From the NCBI GenBank assembly GCA_949299435.1, contig CASGAK010000066.1:1-16631 (forward strand): a stretch of DNA of 16,631 nt, given 5' to 3'. Shown piece after piece: positions 1 to 7,888 of this stretch (position 1 is the first letter of the stretch; every line of letters starts with the position of its first letter). The stretch is from an uncultured bacterium. GTDB taxonomy: Bacteria; Cyanobacteriota; Vampirovibrionia; Gastranaerophilales; Gastranaerophilaceae. The notes under the pieces were generated by a model that was not told the origin of the DNA, did not search any database, and was given only the letters and a program-made list of their open reading frames with translations. A program made the position numbers and the translations under genes.

Positions 1-1
1 T

Positions 2-1015
2 TTAATGAAAGCTGCGAAAGCTAAAAATATTATTACACCCAAAGCCTTTTTTATAGATGATTTTGTTATGGACAGCGTCGAATGGGGAGAAGGTTGGCAA
101 TGGGACGACGACTTAAATCCTTTGATGCCTAAATTCAGCTCTTATAACTTAGACAAAAACTTACTTAATATCGTGATTGATCCTGCTCAGAAAAAAGGTG
201 CCCCAGGAATAATTAAACCATCTACCTTTTATCCTGTAACTTTTATGAATTTATCAGTTACCGGGGATAAAAATACAATAGAACTTTCAAGAAATAATCA
301 TATATCACCTGATATAATAACTGTAAATGGAGAAATAAAAGAACGCAGTTCGTACAAATTCCCTGTTAATTCTCCAAAACGATATTTCTCTATCAAACTC
401 GATGAAGCAATTCGCAATGCTAAAATTGAATTTTATGACGCTTTTCAACAAAGAAAAACTCCTAATAATAACATATATTTGGTAAGCGAAATTAAACACC
501 CGCTTGTAGATATCCTTGAGGATATCTTCAAAAATAGCAACAACATGTCGGCAGAGACAATATTTAAAGTTGCCGGGGGTAAATTCGTAAATAATACAGG
601 GGCAATTAAAAATTCATTAAAAATGTTTGATGAATACTGCAAAAAAAACGGTCTTGACAACACTGATATCAAAATCGTTGATGGAAGCGGCGTTTCGAAA
701 AACAATTTAATGACATCTGATTTTATGACCGATTTTTTAGTTCTGCAAACTAAAAGCGATAACTTTGATGATTATATGAAAATATTTCCGACAGCAGGTC
801 AAGGAACTTTACAAAACAGAATGCTCTATTTTAAAGATATATTATTTGCAAAAACAGGTACTTTAAGTGACGTAAGTGCTATTTGCGGATATATAAAGAC
901 TAGAAACGGACAATTAGTTGCTTTTGATATTATGATTTCAGACCCAAAATCAAGTTCTTCTGCCAAAAAAACGACAGAAGAACAAATAATAAGAGCAATC
1001 TACAATAAGTATTGA
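2..1015 (+). CDS. dacB: D-Ala-D-Ala carboxypeptidase/endopeptidase, peptidase S13 (PBP4/DacB-like), 5'-truncated by window edge
   Basis: This is the C-terminal part of a low-molecular-mass penicillin-binding protein of the S13 family, which trims or cleaves peptidoglycan stem peptides in the periplasm. The frame is open to the left edge, so the ATG at position 5 is probably internal and the true start, signal peptide and SxxK nucleophile motif lie outside the window. Visible family features, in order, are the GWQWDD region (about 95-115), which normally follows the SxxK domain; the DGSGVSKNN motif (680-706), whose SKN serves as the SxN element; and KTGTL with the KTG triad at 851-859. The C-terminus ends 5 bp before the stop of the convergent gene, with no visible hairpin terminator between them. 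The family call is secure from the three motifs; substrate preference cannot be read here. Confidence 0.88.
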   Translation, partial: LMKAAKAKNIITPKAFFIDDFVMDSVEWGEGWQWDDDLNPLMPKFSSYNLDKNLLNIVIDPAQKKGAPGIIKPSTFYPVTFMNLSVTGDKNTIELSRNNHISPDIITVNGEIKERSSYKFPVNSPKRYFSIKLDEAIRNAKIEFYDAFQQRKTPNNNIYLVSEIKHPLVDILEDIFKNSNNMSAETIFKVAGGKFVNNTGAIKNSLKMFDEYCKKNGLDNTDIKIVDGSGVSKNNLMTSDFMTDFLVLQTKSDNFDDYMKIFPTAGQGTLQNRMLYFKDILFAKTGTLSDVSAICGYIKTRNGQLVAFDIMISDPKSSSSAKKTTEEQIIRAIYNKY

Positions 1016-1020
1016 TATGA

Positions 1021-1851
1021 TTATGCAGCGTTAGCTTTATTTAAAGAATACACACCAATAATAAGTCCAAAGATACCAAATATTATCCCTCCCATTAGAG
1101 CTGAATAAGTTCTAGCTTTCGGTATATATTTTTTTATAAGTGCGTAATCATTATTTAGACAATCATTTCTTGATAATGATGCAAGTTTTTCATACATAAC
1201 ATTGGCTCTTTCTGATACGGCTTTACGGACTTTATCCCACTGCTTTGCTATTGCAACCCCCTTATCAGGTAGGTTTTTTATAGCCTCATCTCGAGCTGAA
1301 CGGAATGATTCTCTTGCTTTTTTATAAAGATTCAATGGATGCTCTATTTTAATTTGAGCTTCAGCAAAATCTCTACTTGCTGCTTTCAGCTCAAGATGTG
1401 CTTTTATATCATTCGGATTTTTTAATAAATTACCTTGTGCATCTTCCAGTGACTTTCTCAATTTCATAAATTGTGTATCTTTTAAAGCCTTTAAATATTT
1501 TTCCTTAGCTAACTGTGCATCTGAAATATACTTATCTTCTATATTGACCTCTGCAACCATTTGATGCCATAATTTAGCATTAGGTGCAATTTTCTGCTTT
1601 AGAATCTCATCTCCGGATTTGCGATACATATGTGCTGCATCATTTAAATTTTTCAAAGATTCTTTTTCGCCTTCTGTTGCTCTTTTCATTACTTTAGAAG
1701 AAAAATTTCTTTCAAAAGTATCATCATCTTGCATCAAAAGCCTGTCTAATGTATACTTTTGCGGTGCTAGCACATAGCCTGCACCAAGTCCCAATACTGC
1801 AGAACCGACACCCGTAATTGACGGAGAGATAGTAACTGAATTTTCACCCAT
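1021..1851 (-). CDS. Hypothetical membrane-anchored helical protein (276 aa)
   Basis: I do not recognise this family. Residues 14-30 form a glycine-rich hydrophobic stretch (GVGSAVLGLGAGYVLAP). Residues about 45-240 are charged, rich in Lys, Glu and Ala, and look almost wholly helical or coiled coil. Residues 250-270 form a clear membrane segment with GxxxG-like spacing (GGIIFGIFGLIIG), followed by a short polar tail. This suggests a helical body tethered by one or two membrane helices. The start is supported by a GGAG ribosome site 7 nt upstream of ATG. The gene is convergent with the S13 peptidase and divergent from the glycosyltransferase. No enzymatic motif is visible. It could be an envelope or stalk-like protein, but that is a guess. 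Confidence 0.75.
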   Translation of the reverse strand: MGENSVTISPSITGVGSAVLGLGAGYVLAPQKYTLDRLLMQDDDTFERNFSSKVMKRATEGEKESLKNLNDAAHMYRKSGDEILKQKIAPNAKLWHQMVAEVNIEDKYISDAQLAKEKYLKALKDTQFMKLRKSLEDAQGNLLKNPNDIKAHLELKAASRDFAEAQIKIEHPLNLYKKARESFRSARDEAIKNLPDKGVAIAKQWDKVRKAVSERANVMYEKLASLSRNDCLNNDYALIKKYIPKARTYSALMGGIIFGIFGLIIGVYSLNKANAA

Positions 1852-1970
1852 ACCGACACTCCTATATCCTTATACATAACTATAACTTTTATACAATTGC
1901 AAATCACTAAAAGAACTCTGTCACATTATTACTCATAATTTTTTTTTTTGTTGCTTTTTATATCAAAAAT

Positions 1971-1983
1971 TTACAACTTGTAA
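1971..1983. repeat. Inverted repeat TTACAA-C-TTGTAA, candidate operator
   Basis: A perfect 6-bp inverted repeat with a 1-nt centre lies between two divergent genes (the 276-aa protein and the glycosyltransferase). With the following C, its right arm is one copy of the TTGTAAC heptamer (1978-1984) that recurs upstream of other genes here. The 12-mer AACTTGTAACAA (1975-1986) reappears in reverse orientation at 6179-6190. A regulator binding site is inferred, not shown. Confidence 0.4.
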
Positions 1984-2007
1984 CAATTTTAAAATAATGT
2001 CAAAATG

Positions 2008-2016
2008 TGATATATT
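2008..2016 (+). promoter_or_regulatory. Extended -10 promoter (TGaTATATT) for the glycosyltransferase
   Basis: TG-N-TATATT matches an extended -10 element; no good -35 box is found at 17 bp. It predicts a transcript start near 2023, giving a leader of about 13 nt that contains the AAAGGA ribosome site. If correct, it excludes translation from the upstream ATG at 1997. Confidence 0.45.
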
Positions 2017-2023
2017 AAGAATG

Positions 2024-2029
2024 AAAGGA
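2024..2029 (+). promoter_or_regulatory. Ribosome binding site AAAGGA deciding the glycosyltransferase start
   Basis: AAAGGA lies 6 nt before the ATG at 2036. The in-frame ATGs at 1997 and 2021 have no comparable site, and the protein's beta-strand motif begins only after 2036, so 2036 is the preferred start. Confidence 0.7.
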
Positions 2030-2035
2030 AAATTA

Positions 2036-2893
2036 ATGGAGCCGCTCGTTAGTATAATTACACCAACACTTAATATAGTAGAAAAAAATCAAGTTGATGA
2101 ATTCAATCTGCTTGTTTCACTGCTTGAAATGCAGACTTATCCAAGAATTGAGCATATTATAATTGACGGAGCATCAACTGATGAAACTATTGAGCTTCTG
2201 AAGGATTACAAAAACAAAGGATATATAAGTTTTTATTCTGAAAGGGATACAGGTAAATTTCATGCTCTAAACAAAGGGATAATGAGAGCAAAGGGGAAAT
2301 ACATATCTTTTATAAGTTGTGATGATTTTTACCATGATATAACTGCAATTTATGATGCTGTAAATACACTTGAGGCTGAGAATGCTGATTTTATTTTTTC
2401 ACCAGCTTATTGCAGGCACCCTGAAAATTACACCTTTTTATTCACCCCTGCTATGTATAACGCTTTTCAGGTAATGCCTTGTGCCAGACAAGGCATGATG
2501 TTTAAGCGTTCCATGATGGAAGAAGAAAAATATTTTGATGAAAAATTTAAACTTATGTCAGATTTAGATTTTATTATCAGAATTTTAATGAAAAAACGGA
2601 AAGGTATATATTTTGATACAAATTACACAACATATAAACTTTCTGAAAAAACTTTTAACAATGAAGAACAATGCATCAATGAAACAAAACTAATATATAG
2701 AAAGAACTTTAAAAATTTATATCCCCTTGATGATGATACTCTAGATGCAATGGCAAGGTATTCTGAATTTCCTCAGCCGCTTTTGGAAAAACTTTCTGAA
2801 TGTTTTGTTCCTGAAGACAAAGAACTTTTCTTTGAAAGATGTGAACAAATGCATAAAATTAGACTAGAAAGTTACAAAAATCGTAGACAATAG
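2036..2893 (+). CDS. Family 2 (GT-A fold) glycosyltransferase, 285 aa
   Basis: This enzyme transfers a sugar from a nucleotide-sugar donor to an acceptor, probably a surface glycan; donor and acceptor cannot be predicted. The N-terminal strand PLVSIITPTLN, the IDGASTDET loop (about residues 43-50), the segment ALNKGIMRAKGKYISFI and the metal-binding SCDD (Asp96-Asp97) follow the usual GT2 order. The C-terminal 100 residues are polar and helical, with no membrane segment, so the protein is probably cytosolic or peripheral. The gene stands alone, 8 bp from the stop of the convergent gene downstream. The start at 2036 is chosen for its AAAGGA site and short fit to the family; a start at 1997 would add 13 residues that match nothing in the fold. 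Confidence 0.88.
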   Translation: MEPLVSIITPTLNIVEKNQVDEFNLLVSLLEMQTYPRIEHIIIDGASTDETIELLKDYKNKGYISFYSERDTGKFHALNKGIMRAKGKYISFISCDDFYHDITAIYDAVNTLEAENADFIFSPAYCRHPENYTFLFTPAMYNAFQVMPCARQGMMFKRSMMEEEKYFDEKFKLMSDLDFIIRILMKKRKGIYFDTNYTTYKLSEKTFNNEEQCINETKLIYRKNFKNLYPLDDDTLDAMARYSEFPQPLLEKLSECFVPEDKELFFERCEQMHKIRLESYKNRRQ

Positions 2894-2901
2894 AAAATTA
2901 T

Positions 2902-4362
2902 TTAGCCAAATGTTTTGAATGTAGACTCGGTATTTTTTTCAATAACTTTTGATACTGAATCCATTTCTGTTTGAATTGCATCTTGTTCGGTATCGAGCTG
3001 TTTCAATCTTAACTCCAAATTTTTATCTTGAGCTTGAACTATTTCTATTTTTGCATTGATATCCTGAATAGTTTGGTCATATAAATATTTTTGATATTCA
3101 TACTCATTCATAGCATCATTATAAGCATCTTGATCGGTTACTGTAGTAGTAGTTAATGCATACTGCGTATAAGTTCCGCTACCGTCATTATTCGGAATAT
3201 GTATTGAAATAAATCTGCCTGAGGAATCCCTTTCCACACGACAGCCCTCAATTGCCTTAATTTCTTCAACTTTTGTATCACTGCCTATGGTATAGCAATT
3301 GATATTATTTAAAATATTACCGTTTTCATCAACTTGATTAGCATTACTATCAATTTCAGTTTTTTTATAAAAATAAGGTTTTTGCTCTCCAGTGGTAGTA
3401 TCTGTCACATATCTTACATACCATTGGTCTGCAGGAACTCCATATTTAGCTTCCAATTGCTCTGCCCATGCCTGTTCTTCTCTTATTTGAGCGTCAACTT
3501 GATCTTTTGTCATTGTAGAAAATACAGGATCATCAAAAGCACCGGAATAATTCGTTATACTGTCAATTTGTTCTTGAGTAAGGTACTGTTTTGATATGAC
3601 ATCTTCATAGCCCTCTTTGCTGTAAGTGCCATCTGCATTTTTCTGTACAAGTGTAACATCTTCATCTGGATCTCCGTTTGTACCGTCCCATAATGAAATA
3701 ATCAAATCATCTTCAGTCACATCAGAAACGTTAACTTTATTTCCGTCATCATCAAGTTTATAAAAACCGCCTGTAGCTTCATCTTTATAAAGTCTTTCAG
3801 CACTTGTATAATCATCATTAAACAAATAATATTCAAAATTCTTAATATCTTCTGCAGTACAAGGAATCATACCTTTTACAGAAGTGACATTTTCCACATA
3901 ATATCCGTTTTCGTCATTATTTACCGTATAATTTTTACCACCTAATGTAATGGAATTTCCAACAGTGACCTCACCATCGACCTGTCCTAAAGCTCTTAAA
4001 GGTGTGCTTCCAACATAATACATACCGTTTTGAACATTAATAATACTTGTAGATGCCGCAACTGGGACATAATCATCTTGCCATTTTGACAGATAACTTA
4101 ATGTATAAGTACCATTAGATTGAGCAATAAGTGCTGTGATTTCATTAGTCAAAGCACCATCATCAAAAGTGTATACGGTTTTTGTATAACTGTCCACAGA
4201 TGGAGGAGTCGGTACAGTCATTCCAAGCAAGTCATTGTAATAGTTTGCAGACTGATTAGATAATGTTGTGCGTTGCTGGTTTATCTGCTGACCTTCAAAC
4301 TCAACATTTGTCTTGCGGGCTGTCAAACCTAAAAATCTAGCTTGTGACGCTGCCAATCCCAT
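2902..4362 (-). CDS. Hypothetical protein with helical N- and C-termini around a beta-rich middle (486 aa; axial-like architecture)
   Basis: Function is unknown. The N-terminus (MGLAASQARFLGLTARK, then a Gln-rich helix to about residue 45) has no signal peptide. The middle (about 55-400) is rich in Asp, Thr, Tyr and Gly with repeated strand-turn patterns such as ENGYYVENV and DGTYS. The C-terminus (about 405-486) is a heptad-like helix containing LELRLKQLDTEQDAIQTEMD and ending FKTFG. Helical ends flanking a variable domain resemble the plan of flagellar or type III axial proteins, but I see no diagnostic sequence of those families. I associate the N- and C-terminal signatures with Gastranaerophilales proteins from memory. 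AAAGGA lies about 12 nt before the ATG, a longer gap than usual. The EF-hand metalloprotease gene lies 110 bp upstream on the same strand. Confidence 0.75.
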   Translation of the reverse strand: MGLAASQARFLGLTARKTNVEFEGQQINQQRTTLSNQSANYYNDLLGMTVPTPPSVDSYTKTVYTFDDGALTNEITALIAQSNGTYTLSYLSKWQDDYVPVAASTSIINVQNGMYYVGSTPLRALGQVDGEVTVGNSITLGGKNYTVNNDENGYYVENVTSVKGMIPCTAEDIKNFEYYLFNDDYTSAERLYKDEATGGFYKLDDDGNKVNVSDVTEDDLIISLWDGTNGDPDEDVTLVQKNADGTYSKEGYEDVISKQYLTQEQIDSITNYSGAFDDPVFSTMTKDQVDAQIREEQAWAEQLEAKYGVPADQWYVRYVTDTTTGEQKPYFYKKTEIDSNANQVDENGNILNNINCYTIGSDTKVEEIKAIEGCRVERDSSGRFISIHIPNNDGSGTYTQYALTTTTVTDQDAYNDAMNEYEYQKYLYDQTIQDINAKIEIVQAQDKNLELRLKQLDTEQDAIQTEMDSVSKVIEKNTESTFKTFG

Positions 4363-4446
4363 GACTGTCGATATTCCTTTCCGTTAGTTCCACTATTCGG
4401 AAATACGACCAAAATCCATAAAAACTTGAATAATTATGGACATATA

Positions 4447-4463
4447 TTACAAAAAAGTTACAA
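4447..4463 (-). repeat. Direct repeat of TTGTAA (TTGTAAC ... TTGTAA) upstream of the 486-aa gene
   Basis: On the minus strand TTGTAAC (4463 to 4457) and TTGTAA (4452 to 4447) are spaced 11 bp apart, about one helical turn, and point towards the 486-aa gene. They belong to the recurring intergenic heptamer set. A regulator site or a -35-like element is possible. Confidence 0.35.
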
Positions 4464-4472
4464 TTCTATTAA

Positions 4473-6083
4473 CTAAGCGTAAGTCCACCATTTCCAATCC
4501 GGTTCAGCTTCAACATAGCCGTCTTGATTATAAAGATTTTTAATATGATTTTCTATAGTTGTTTTTTCATCTGGACCATTAACAGCAGTAGTTGATTCAC
4601 CTCTTTCAAATACATCACCGGCTACACTGTCTACATAATCCGCATCAGTTTGGTATGCACTATATTCACCCCAAAGAGTATATGTTAAATAATAAAATCT
4701 TTGCAACTCCTCACTGAAGGCGTTAGGATCATAGACTCCGTCTACAACAGCATCTTGAATTAACTGATTTATGTTTGCCGAATAATAACTATATTCATCA
4801 GCCGTAAGAGCTCCTGCATTGTACATTTTATCAATTAAACTTTGATCAATAGATGTTACATAACCTTCTTCGGTAAAATGAGTATATTGATAAGCAGTAG
4901 CATGAGTAAGCTCATGGACTAATGTATCTACTAATTCATACCAACTACGGTCTCTATAATAATCTATATTTAATGTAAGACCACCATCATACGTTTCAGT
5001 ATCCGCATCAGAAAGATATACTGTATAGTTCATACCATTATAAGTAAACTGAAATCCCATTGAATTATATGCACCTAAGGTTGTAACCCCATTTTCTGAA
5101 ACAAATTCACCAAAAGCAATTTGTCCCACATGCACGGCATTATGAGTATCAGTTCCTGCAAGTAAACGTTCTAGGGCTTCTAATTGAGCAGTAAGTCCTG
5201 CAGCTTCTAGATATTCTCTAGTCTTTTCGATTGCAAATTCTAACTTGCCCTGATCACTTAATGTCGAATAATAACTATCAAGCTCAGCGGCATAGGATTC
5301 AACTTTTGAAAGATAAGCTGATGTTGATGTACCAATTTCATCTCCTATTAATGCTTTAATTTCATCAACAGTAAGATATTCATCTCCATCTTTATTTAGA
5401 ACATCAAAAATTCTGTTAATAGCTCCGAAAAAGTCAGAATTTGCATCTTCCCAATCATCATTTTGAGTAAACTGTATTAATTGAGCACGAGTAATACCAG
5501 TTTCTTTTGAAATACTGGGATCCTGCTCATGCAGCCAATCAAACATACTTTCTACATCGTCAAATTCATCAATAAATGAAGGCTTTGGAACATCTTCCTC
5601 ACCGTCATCATCATCACCGGGCTCTACAGGGTCTGTTGAGCCTCCACCTTTATTATGCAAATCATAGATTATTTGTTTTATATTAGCTATTTGAGAGGGT
5701 GAAAAATCTTCAATAGTTACTGCAAATTTTGTTTCTTGAATTATATCTGAAGAAATTTTTCCGATAATATCTTCACTTTGTGCTGTTTGAGTTGTTGTTT
5801 CTATATGATCCACATGTCCAAATTCTTTTATGTATGATGAATCCAATTTTGCTATAATATTAACCGATTCTCCAGAGGCATAGTTTTTTTGTGCAACTTC
5901 ATCTGCAATAGAATAAATTGTTGCATCAGTATTTTTTGCAAGCATTTCTTCTACTACACTATAGGTCTGCTCACTATTTGAATCAGCTACAACTATTGAT
6001 GAATTTGTATTTTCATCAATATCATTGTTTTGTAATTGCTTTCTTGAAATTATCTGCAAAAATTGCTGATTTTCTACTTGCAT
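4473..6083 (-). CDS. Putative zinc metalloprotease with EF-hand calcium-binding region (536 aa)
   Basis: The zincin signature HELTH lies at residues 390-394 (bases 4902-4916), preceded by a hydrophobic strand-helix (WYELVDTLV), as in metallopeptidases. A third zinc ligand is not certain: Glu473 in WGEYSAYQTDADY is the best candidate, and Glu406 or Glu407 in HFTEEG looks too close to the motif. Residues 230-241 (NKDGDEYLTVDE) match a 12-residue EF-hand loop with Asn at position 1 and Glu at position 12, and the acidic sequence before it may be a degenerate partner hand. An acidic linker (PGDDDDGEEDVP) separates a Ser/Asn-rich N-terminal region of 150 residues. There is no signal peptide or membrane segment. 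AAAGGA sits 7 nt before ATG. The protein is probably exported by a non-Sec route or acts inside the cell; the substrate is unknown. Confidence 0.75.
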   Translation of the reverse strand: MQVENQQFLQIISRKQLQNNDIDENTNSSIVVADSNSEQTYSVVEEMLAKNTDATIYSIADEVAQKNYASGESVNIIAKLDSSYIKEFGHVDHIETTTQTAQSEDIIGKISSDIIQETKFAVTIEDFSPSQIANIKQIIYDLHNKGGGSTDPVEPGDDDDGEEDVPKPSFIDEFDDVESMFDWLHEQDPSISKETGITRAQLIQFTQNDDWEDANSDFFGAINRIFDVLNKDGDEYLTVDEIKALIGDEIGTSTSAYLSKVESYAAELDSYYSTLSDQGKLEFAIEKTREYLEAAGLTAQLEALERLLAGTDTHNAVHVGQIAFGEFVSENGVTTLGAYNSMGFQFTYNGMNYTVYLSDADTETYDGGLTLNIDYYRDRSWYELVDTLVHELTHATAYQYTHFTEEGYVTSIDQSLIDKMYNAGALTADEYSYYSANINQLIQDAVVDGVYDPNAFSEELQRFYYLTYTLWGEYSAYQTDADYVDSVAGDVFERGESTTAVNGPDEKTTIENHIKNLYNQDGYVEAEPDWKWWTYA

Positions 6084-6153
6084 AAAATTATCCTTTGCCT
6101 TATCTATGCTTTCGACAATCAGGAGAAAAATCTTTAGAATCTTTTAGGATAAT

Positions 6154-6187
6154 GTTACAAAAATTTACTCAGAAAAGTTTGTTACAA
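6154..6187 (-). promoter_or_regulatory. Two TTGTAAC heptamers upstream of the metalloprotease gene
   Basis: TTGTAAC occurs on the minus strand at 6160-6154 and 6187-6181, starting 27 bp apart, 70 and 97 nt before the metalloprotease ATG and pointing to it. The outer copy is part of a 12-mer also present at 1975-1986. This is a candidate regulator site shared with other genes in the window. Confidence 0.35.
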
Positions 6188-6200
6188 GTTATTTATATAC

Positions 6201-6230
6201 TTGCAAAAAAATATTTCGCTGTACTATAAT
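6201..6230 (+). promoter_or_regulatory. Sigma-70-like promoter TTGCAA-N18-TATAAT for the dehydrogenase operon
   Basis: TTGCAA (6201-6206) and a perfect TATAAT (6225-6230) are 18 bp apart, about 42 bp before the operon's first ATG. The predicted transcript start is near 6237. A perfect inverted repeat covers the -10 box. Confidence 0.65.
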
Positions 6231-6250
6231 CTTATTATAGTGATAACTAT
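6223..6250. repeat. Overlapping inverted repeats on the operon promoter (ACTATAAT-ctt-ATTATAGT-gata-ACTAT)
   Basis: A perfect 8-bp inverted repeat with a 3-nt centre (6223-6241) includes the -10 hexamer. Its right arm also pairs with ACTAT (6246-6250) across 4 nt. Three alternating ACTAT/ATAGT half-sites over -10 and +1 are the geometry of a repressor operator, though AT-rich DNA makes short repeats common. Confidence 0.4.
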
Positions 6251-6260
6251 CAGATAGATA

Positions 6261-6265
6261 AAGGA
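6261..6265 (+). promoter_or_regulatory. Ribosome binding site AAGGA deciding the dehydrogenase start
   Basis: AAGGA lies 6 nt before the ATG at 6272. A possible TTG start at 6266 directly abuts it and is therefore unlikely. Confidence 0.75.
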
Positions 6266-6271
6266 TTGAGA

Positions 6272-7273
6272 ATGAGCCAACAAAAAATAGCAGTTATAGG
6301 GTGCGGTATGTGGGGACGAAATATCGTTCGTAATTTTTATAACCTTAATGTTCTTGATACCGTATGCGATATAGATGAGGAAAATCTTAAAAAAGTTTTA
6401 GAACAGTATCCTGGTACTAAAGTTACAAGAGATTTTAACAAGATTCTGCACAACAAAGAAATCACGGCTGTTGCTGTAGTAACTCCAAGTCATACCCATT
6501 ACAAACTTGTTAAAGCAATGCTTGAGGCAGGTAAAAATGTATATGTAGAAAAGCCTATTTCTACAGTAGCACAAGAAGCAAGAGATTTATCTGAATTAGC
6601 ACACGCCAAAGGACTTGTATTAATGGTAGGTCATTTGCTTTTATATCACCCTGCAGTTAACAGATTAAAAATGCTTGTAGAAGAAGGTGCTTTAGGTGAA
6701 ATTGTATATGCCCAAAGTGACAGATTAAATGTTAATTATCACAAAAATGACAGAAGTGTAATGTGGGATTTAGCTCCTCATGATGTTTCTATGATAAGCT
6801 ATGTAACAGGCAAAACTCCAATTCGCGTAATTTCTGCAATCGGCTGTTCATCTGACAGAAATGAAATTATGGATATTACTCACATAGGTATACAATTTGA
6901 AGACGGAGTAATAGGACATATTTCAGACAGCTGGATCACACCAAGAAAACACGTAACATTACTTGTAAGGGGCACAAAAGCCACTGCAATTCTTGATGAT
7001 ACCGTACCTGAAAATAAGCTGGTTGTATATGATAACTTTGAGCAAAATGCTACTAAAAATATCACAACTCCAGATGTTTTGGAAATTGAGCCGCTTAAAC
7101 TTGAATGTCAGCATTTTATAAGCTGCTGTGAAACCGGCAAAAAAGCACGCTCTGACGGTGATAACGGGTTTATGGTAACTCAAATACTAGAAGAAGCTGA
7201 AAAAATTATGCTCGGAGAAAGAGTTAAAAAACTTGATGAAGTTAATTTTGCTCTCTCCAGAATGAAAAAGTAA
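6272..7273 (+). CDS. Gfo/Idh/MocA family NAD(P)-dependent sugar dehydrogenase
   Basis: This is a cytosolic oxidoreductase of 333 residues acting on a sugar, sugar nucleotide or inositol-type substrate. A Rossmann fold opens the protein with GxGxxG (GCGMWG, 10-15) and Asp33 at the end of the second strand. VVTPSHTHY (69-77) and the catalytic EKP (93-95) follow, and WDLAPHD (165-171) supplies the conserved Asp/His pair near the active site. The WGRNIVRNF start and WDLAPHD resemble WlbA/WbpB-type UDP-sugar 3-dehydrogenases, so a nucleotide-sugar substrate for envelope glycans is plausible but not certain. It is the first gene of a four-gene operon, 15 bp before the next gene, under the promoter at 6201-6230. 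Confidence 0.88.
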   Translation: MSQQKIAVIGCGMWGRNIVRNFYNLNVLDTVCDIDEENLKKVLEQYPGTKVTRDFNKILHNKEITAVAVVTPSHTHYKLVKAMLEAGKNVYVEKPISTVAQEARDLSELAHAKGLVLMVGHLLLYHPAVNRLKMLVEEGALGEIVYAQSDRLNVNYHKNDRSVMWDLAPHDVSMISYVTGKTPIRVISAIGCSSDRNEIMDITHIGIQFEDGVIGHISDSWITPRKHVTLLVRGTKATAILDDTVPENKLVVYDNFEQNATKNITTPDVLEIEPLKLECQHFISCCETGKKARSDGDNGFMVTQILEEAEKIMLGERVKKLDEVNFALSRMKK

Positions 7274-7288
7274 AAGGGATAGAATATT

Positions 7289-7888
7289 ATGGCAAATTTC
7301 ATTTCATTATTAAGAATTTTTATAGCATTTTTTGCTATCTTATTTTTGTTTATACCTCTAGACTGGGCGGGAGTAAGTGCGGTAATACTTACAATTATTG
7401 CATTTGCAATGGACGGCTTGGACGGATATATCGCAAGAAAATTTAACGAGACATCTGATTTAGGTTCTGTAATCGACATTATGGGAGATAGAATCGTTGA
7501 AATGTCTTACTGGATTGCGTTTTCAACTTTGGGCTGGGTTTGGATTATATTCCCGCTTATCGCTGTAACAAGAGCTTTTGTGACAGACGGTATCAGAAGC
7601 GTTGCATTAGCTCAGGGCTACACTGCTTTTGGTGAAAAATCAATGCAATCAAGTAAAATAGGTAATTTTATTTGTGCTTCTAAGTTTATGAGAATTTCTT
7701 ATGCAGTTGCTAAAGTAGCCGCATTTGTTATTATAATTGCAGCTCATATCCCCGGATATGAATTATACCCGGCTTCATTATTACTTGAAAAAATAGGGCT
7801 TTGGCTCGCTGCTATTGCAATAATTTTCTGTGTAGTAAGAGGGTTACCTGTAGTTATTGAAAGCAAAAAATTATTCGAGAAAAAATAA
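7289..7888 (+). CDS. CDP-alcohol phosphatidyltransferase, PgsA-like (199 aa)
   Basis: This membrane enzyme displaces CMP from a CDP-alcohol, most likely CDP-diacylglycerol with glycerol-3-phosphate to make phosphatidylglycerophosphate. The complete family motif DxxDGxxAR-x8-GxxxDxxxD is present, with Asp42, Asp45, Asp63 and Asp67 as metal-binding and catalytic residues. About six hydrophobic segments are visible, including residues 3-23, 28-40 and 140-160, and the protein ends in a basic tail (ESKKLFEKK). The length is typical of PgsA. AAGGGA lies 9 nt before ATG. Its stop overlaps the trmL start by one base (TAATG), indicating translational coupling. Assignment to PgsA rather than another CDP-alcohol transferase is tentative. 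Confidence 0.82.
   Translation: MANFISLLRIFIAFFAILFLFIPLDWAGVSAVILTIIAFAMDGLDGYIARKFNETSDLGSVIDIMGDRIVEMSYWIAFSTLGWVWIIFPLIAVTRAFVTDGIRSVALAQGYTAFGEKSMQSSKIGNFICASKFMRISYAVAKVAAFVIIIAAHIPGYELYPASLLLEKIGLWLAAIAIIFCVVRGLPVVIESKKLFEKK

Noticed and set aside
1997..2035. Longer glycosyltransferase start (ATG at 1997 or 2021)
   Set aside because: No ribosome site precedes either ATG, the likely extended -10 box lies inside the extra segment, and the added residues do not belong to the GT2 fold.
3334..3594. Plus-strand frame inside the 486-aa gene, and similar frames inside dnaE (13547-13729, 14885-15085, 16093-16290)
   Set aside because: They are antisense shadows of well-supported genes, with no ribosome site or recognisable domain.
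6266..6271. TTG start two codons upstream of the dehydrogenase ATG
   Set aside because: It directly abuts the AAGGA site; ATG at 6272 has ideal spacing.
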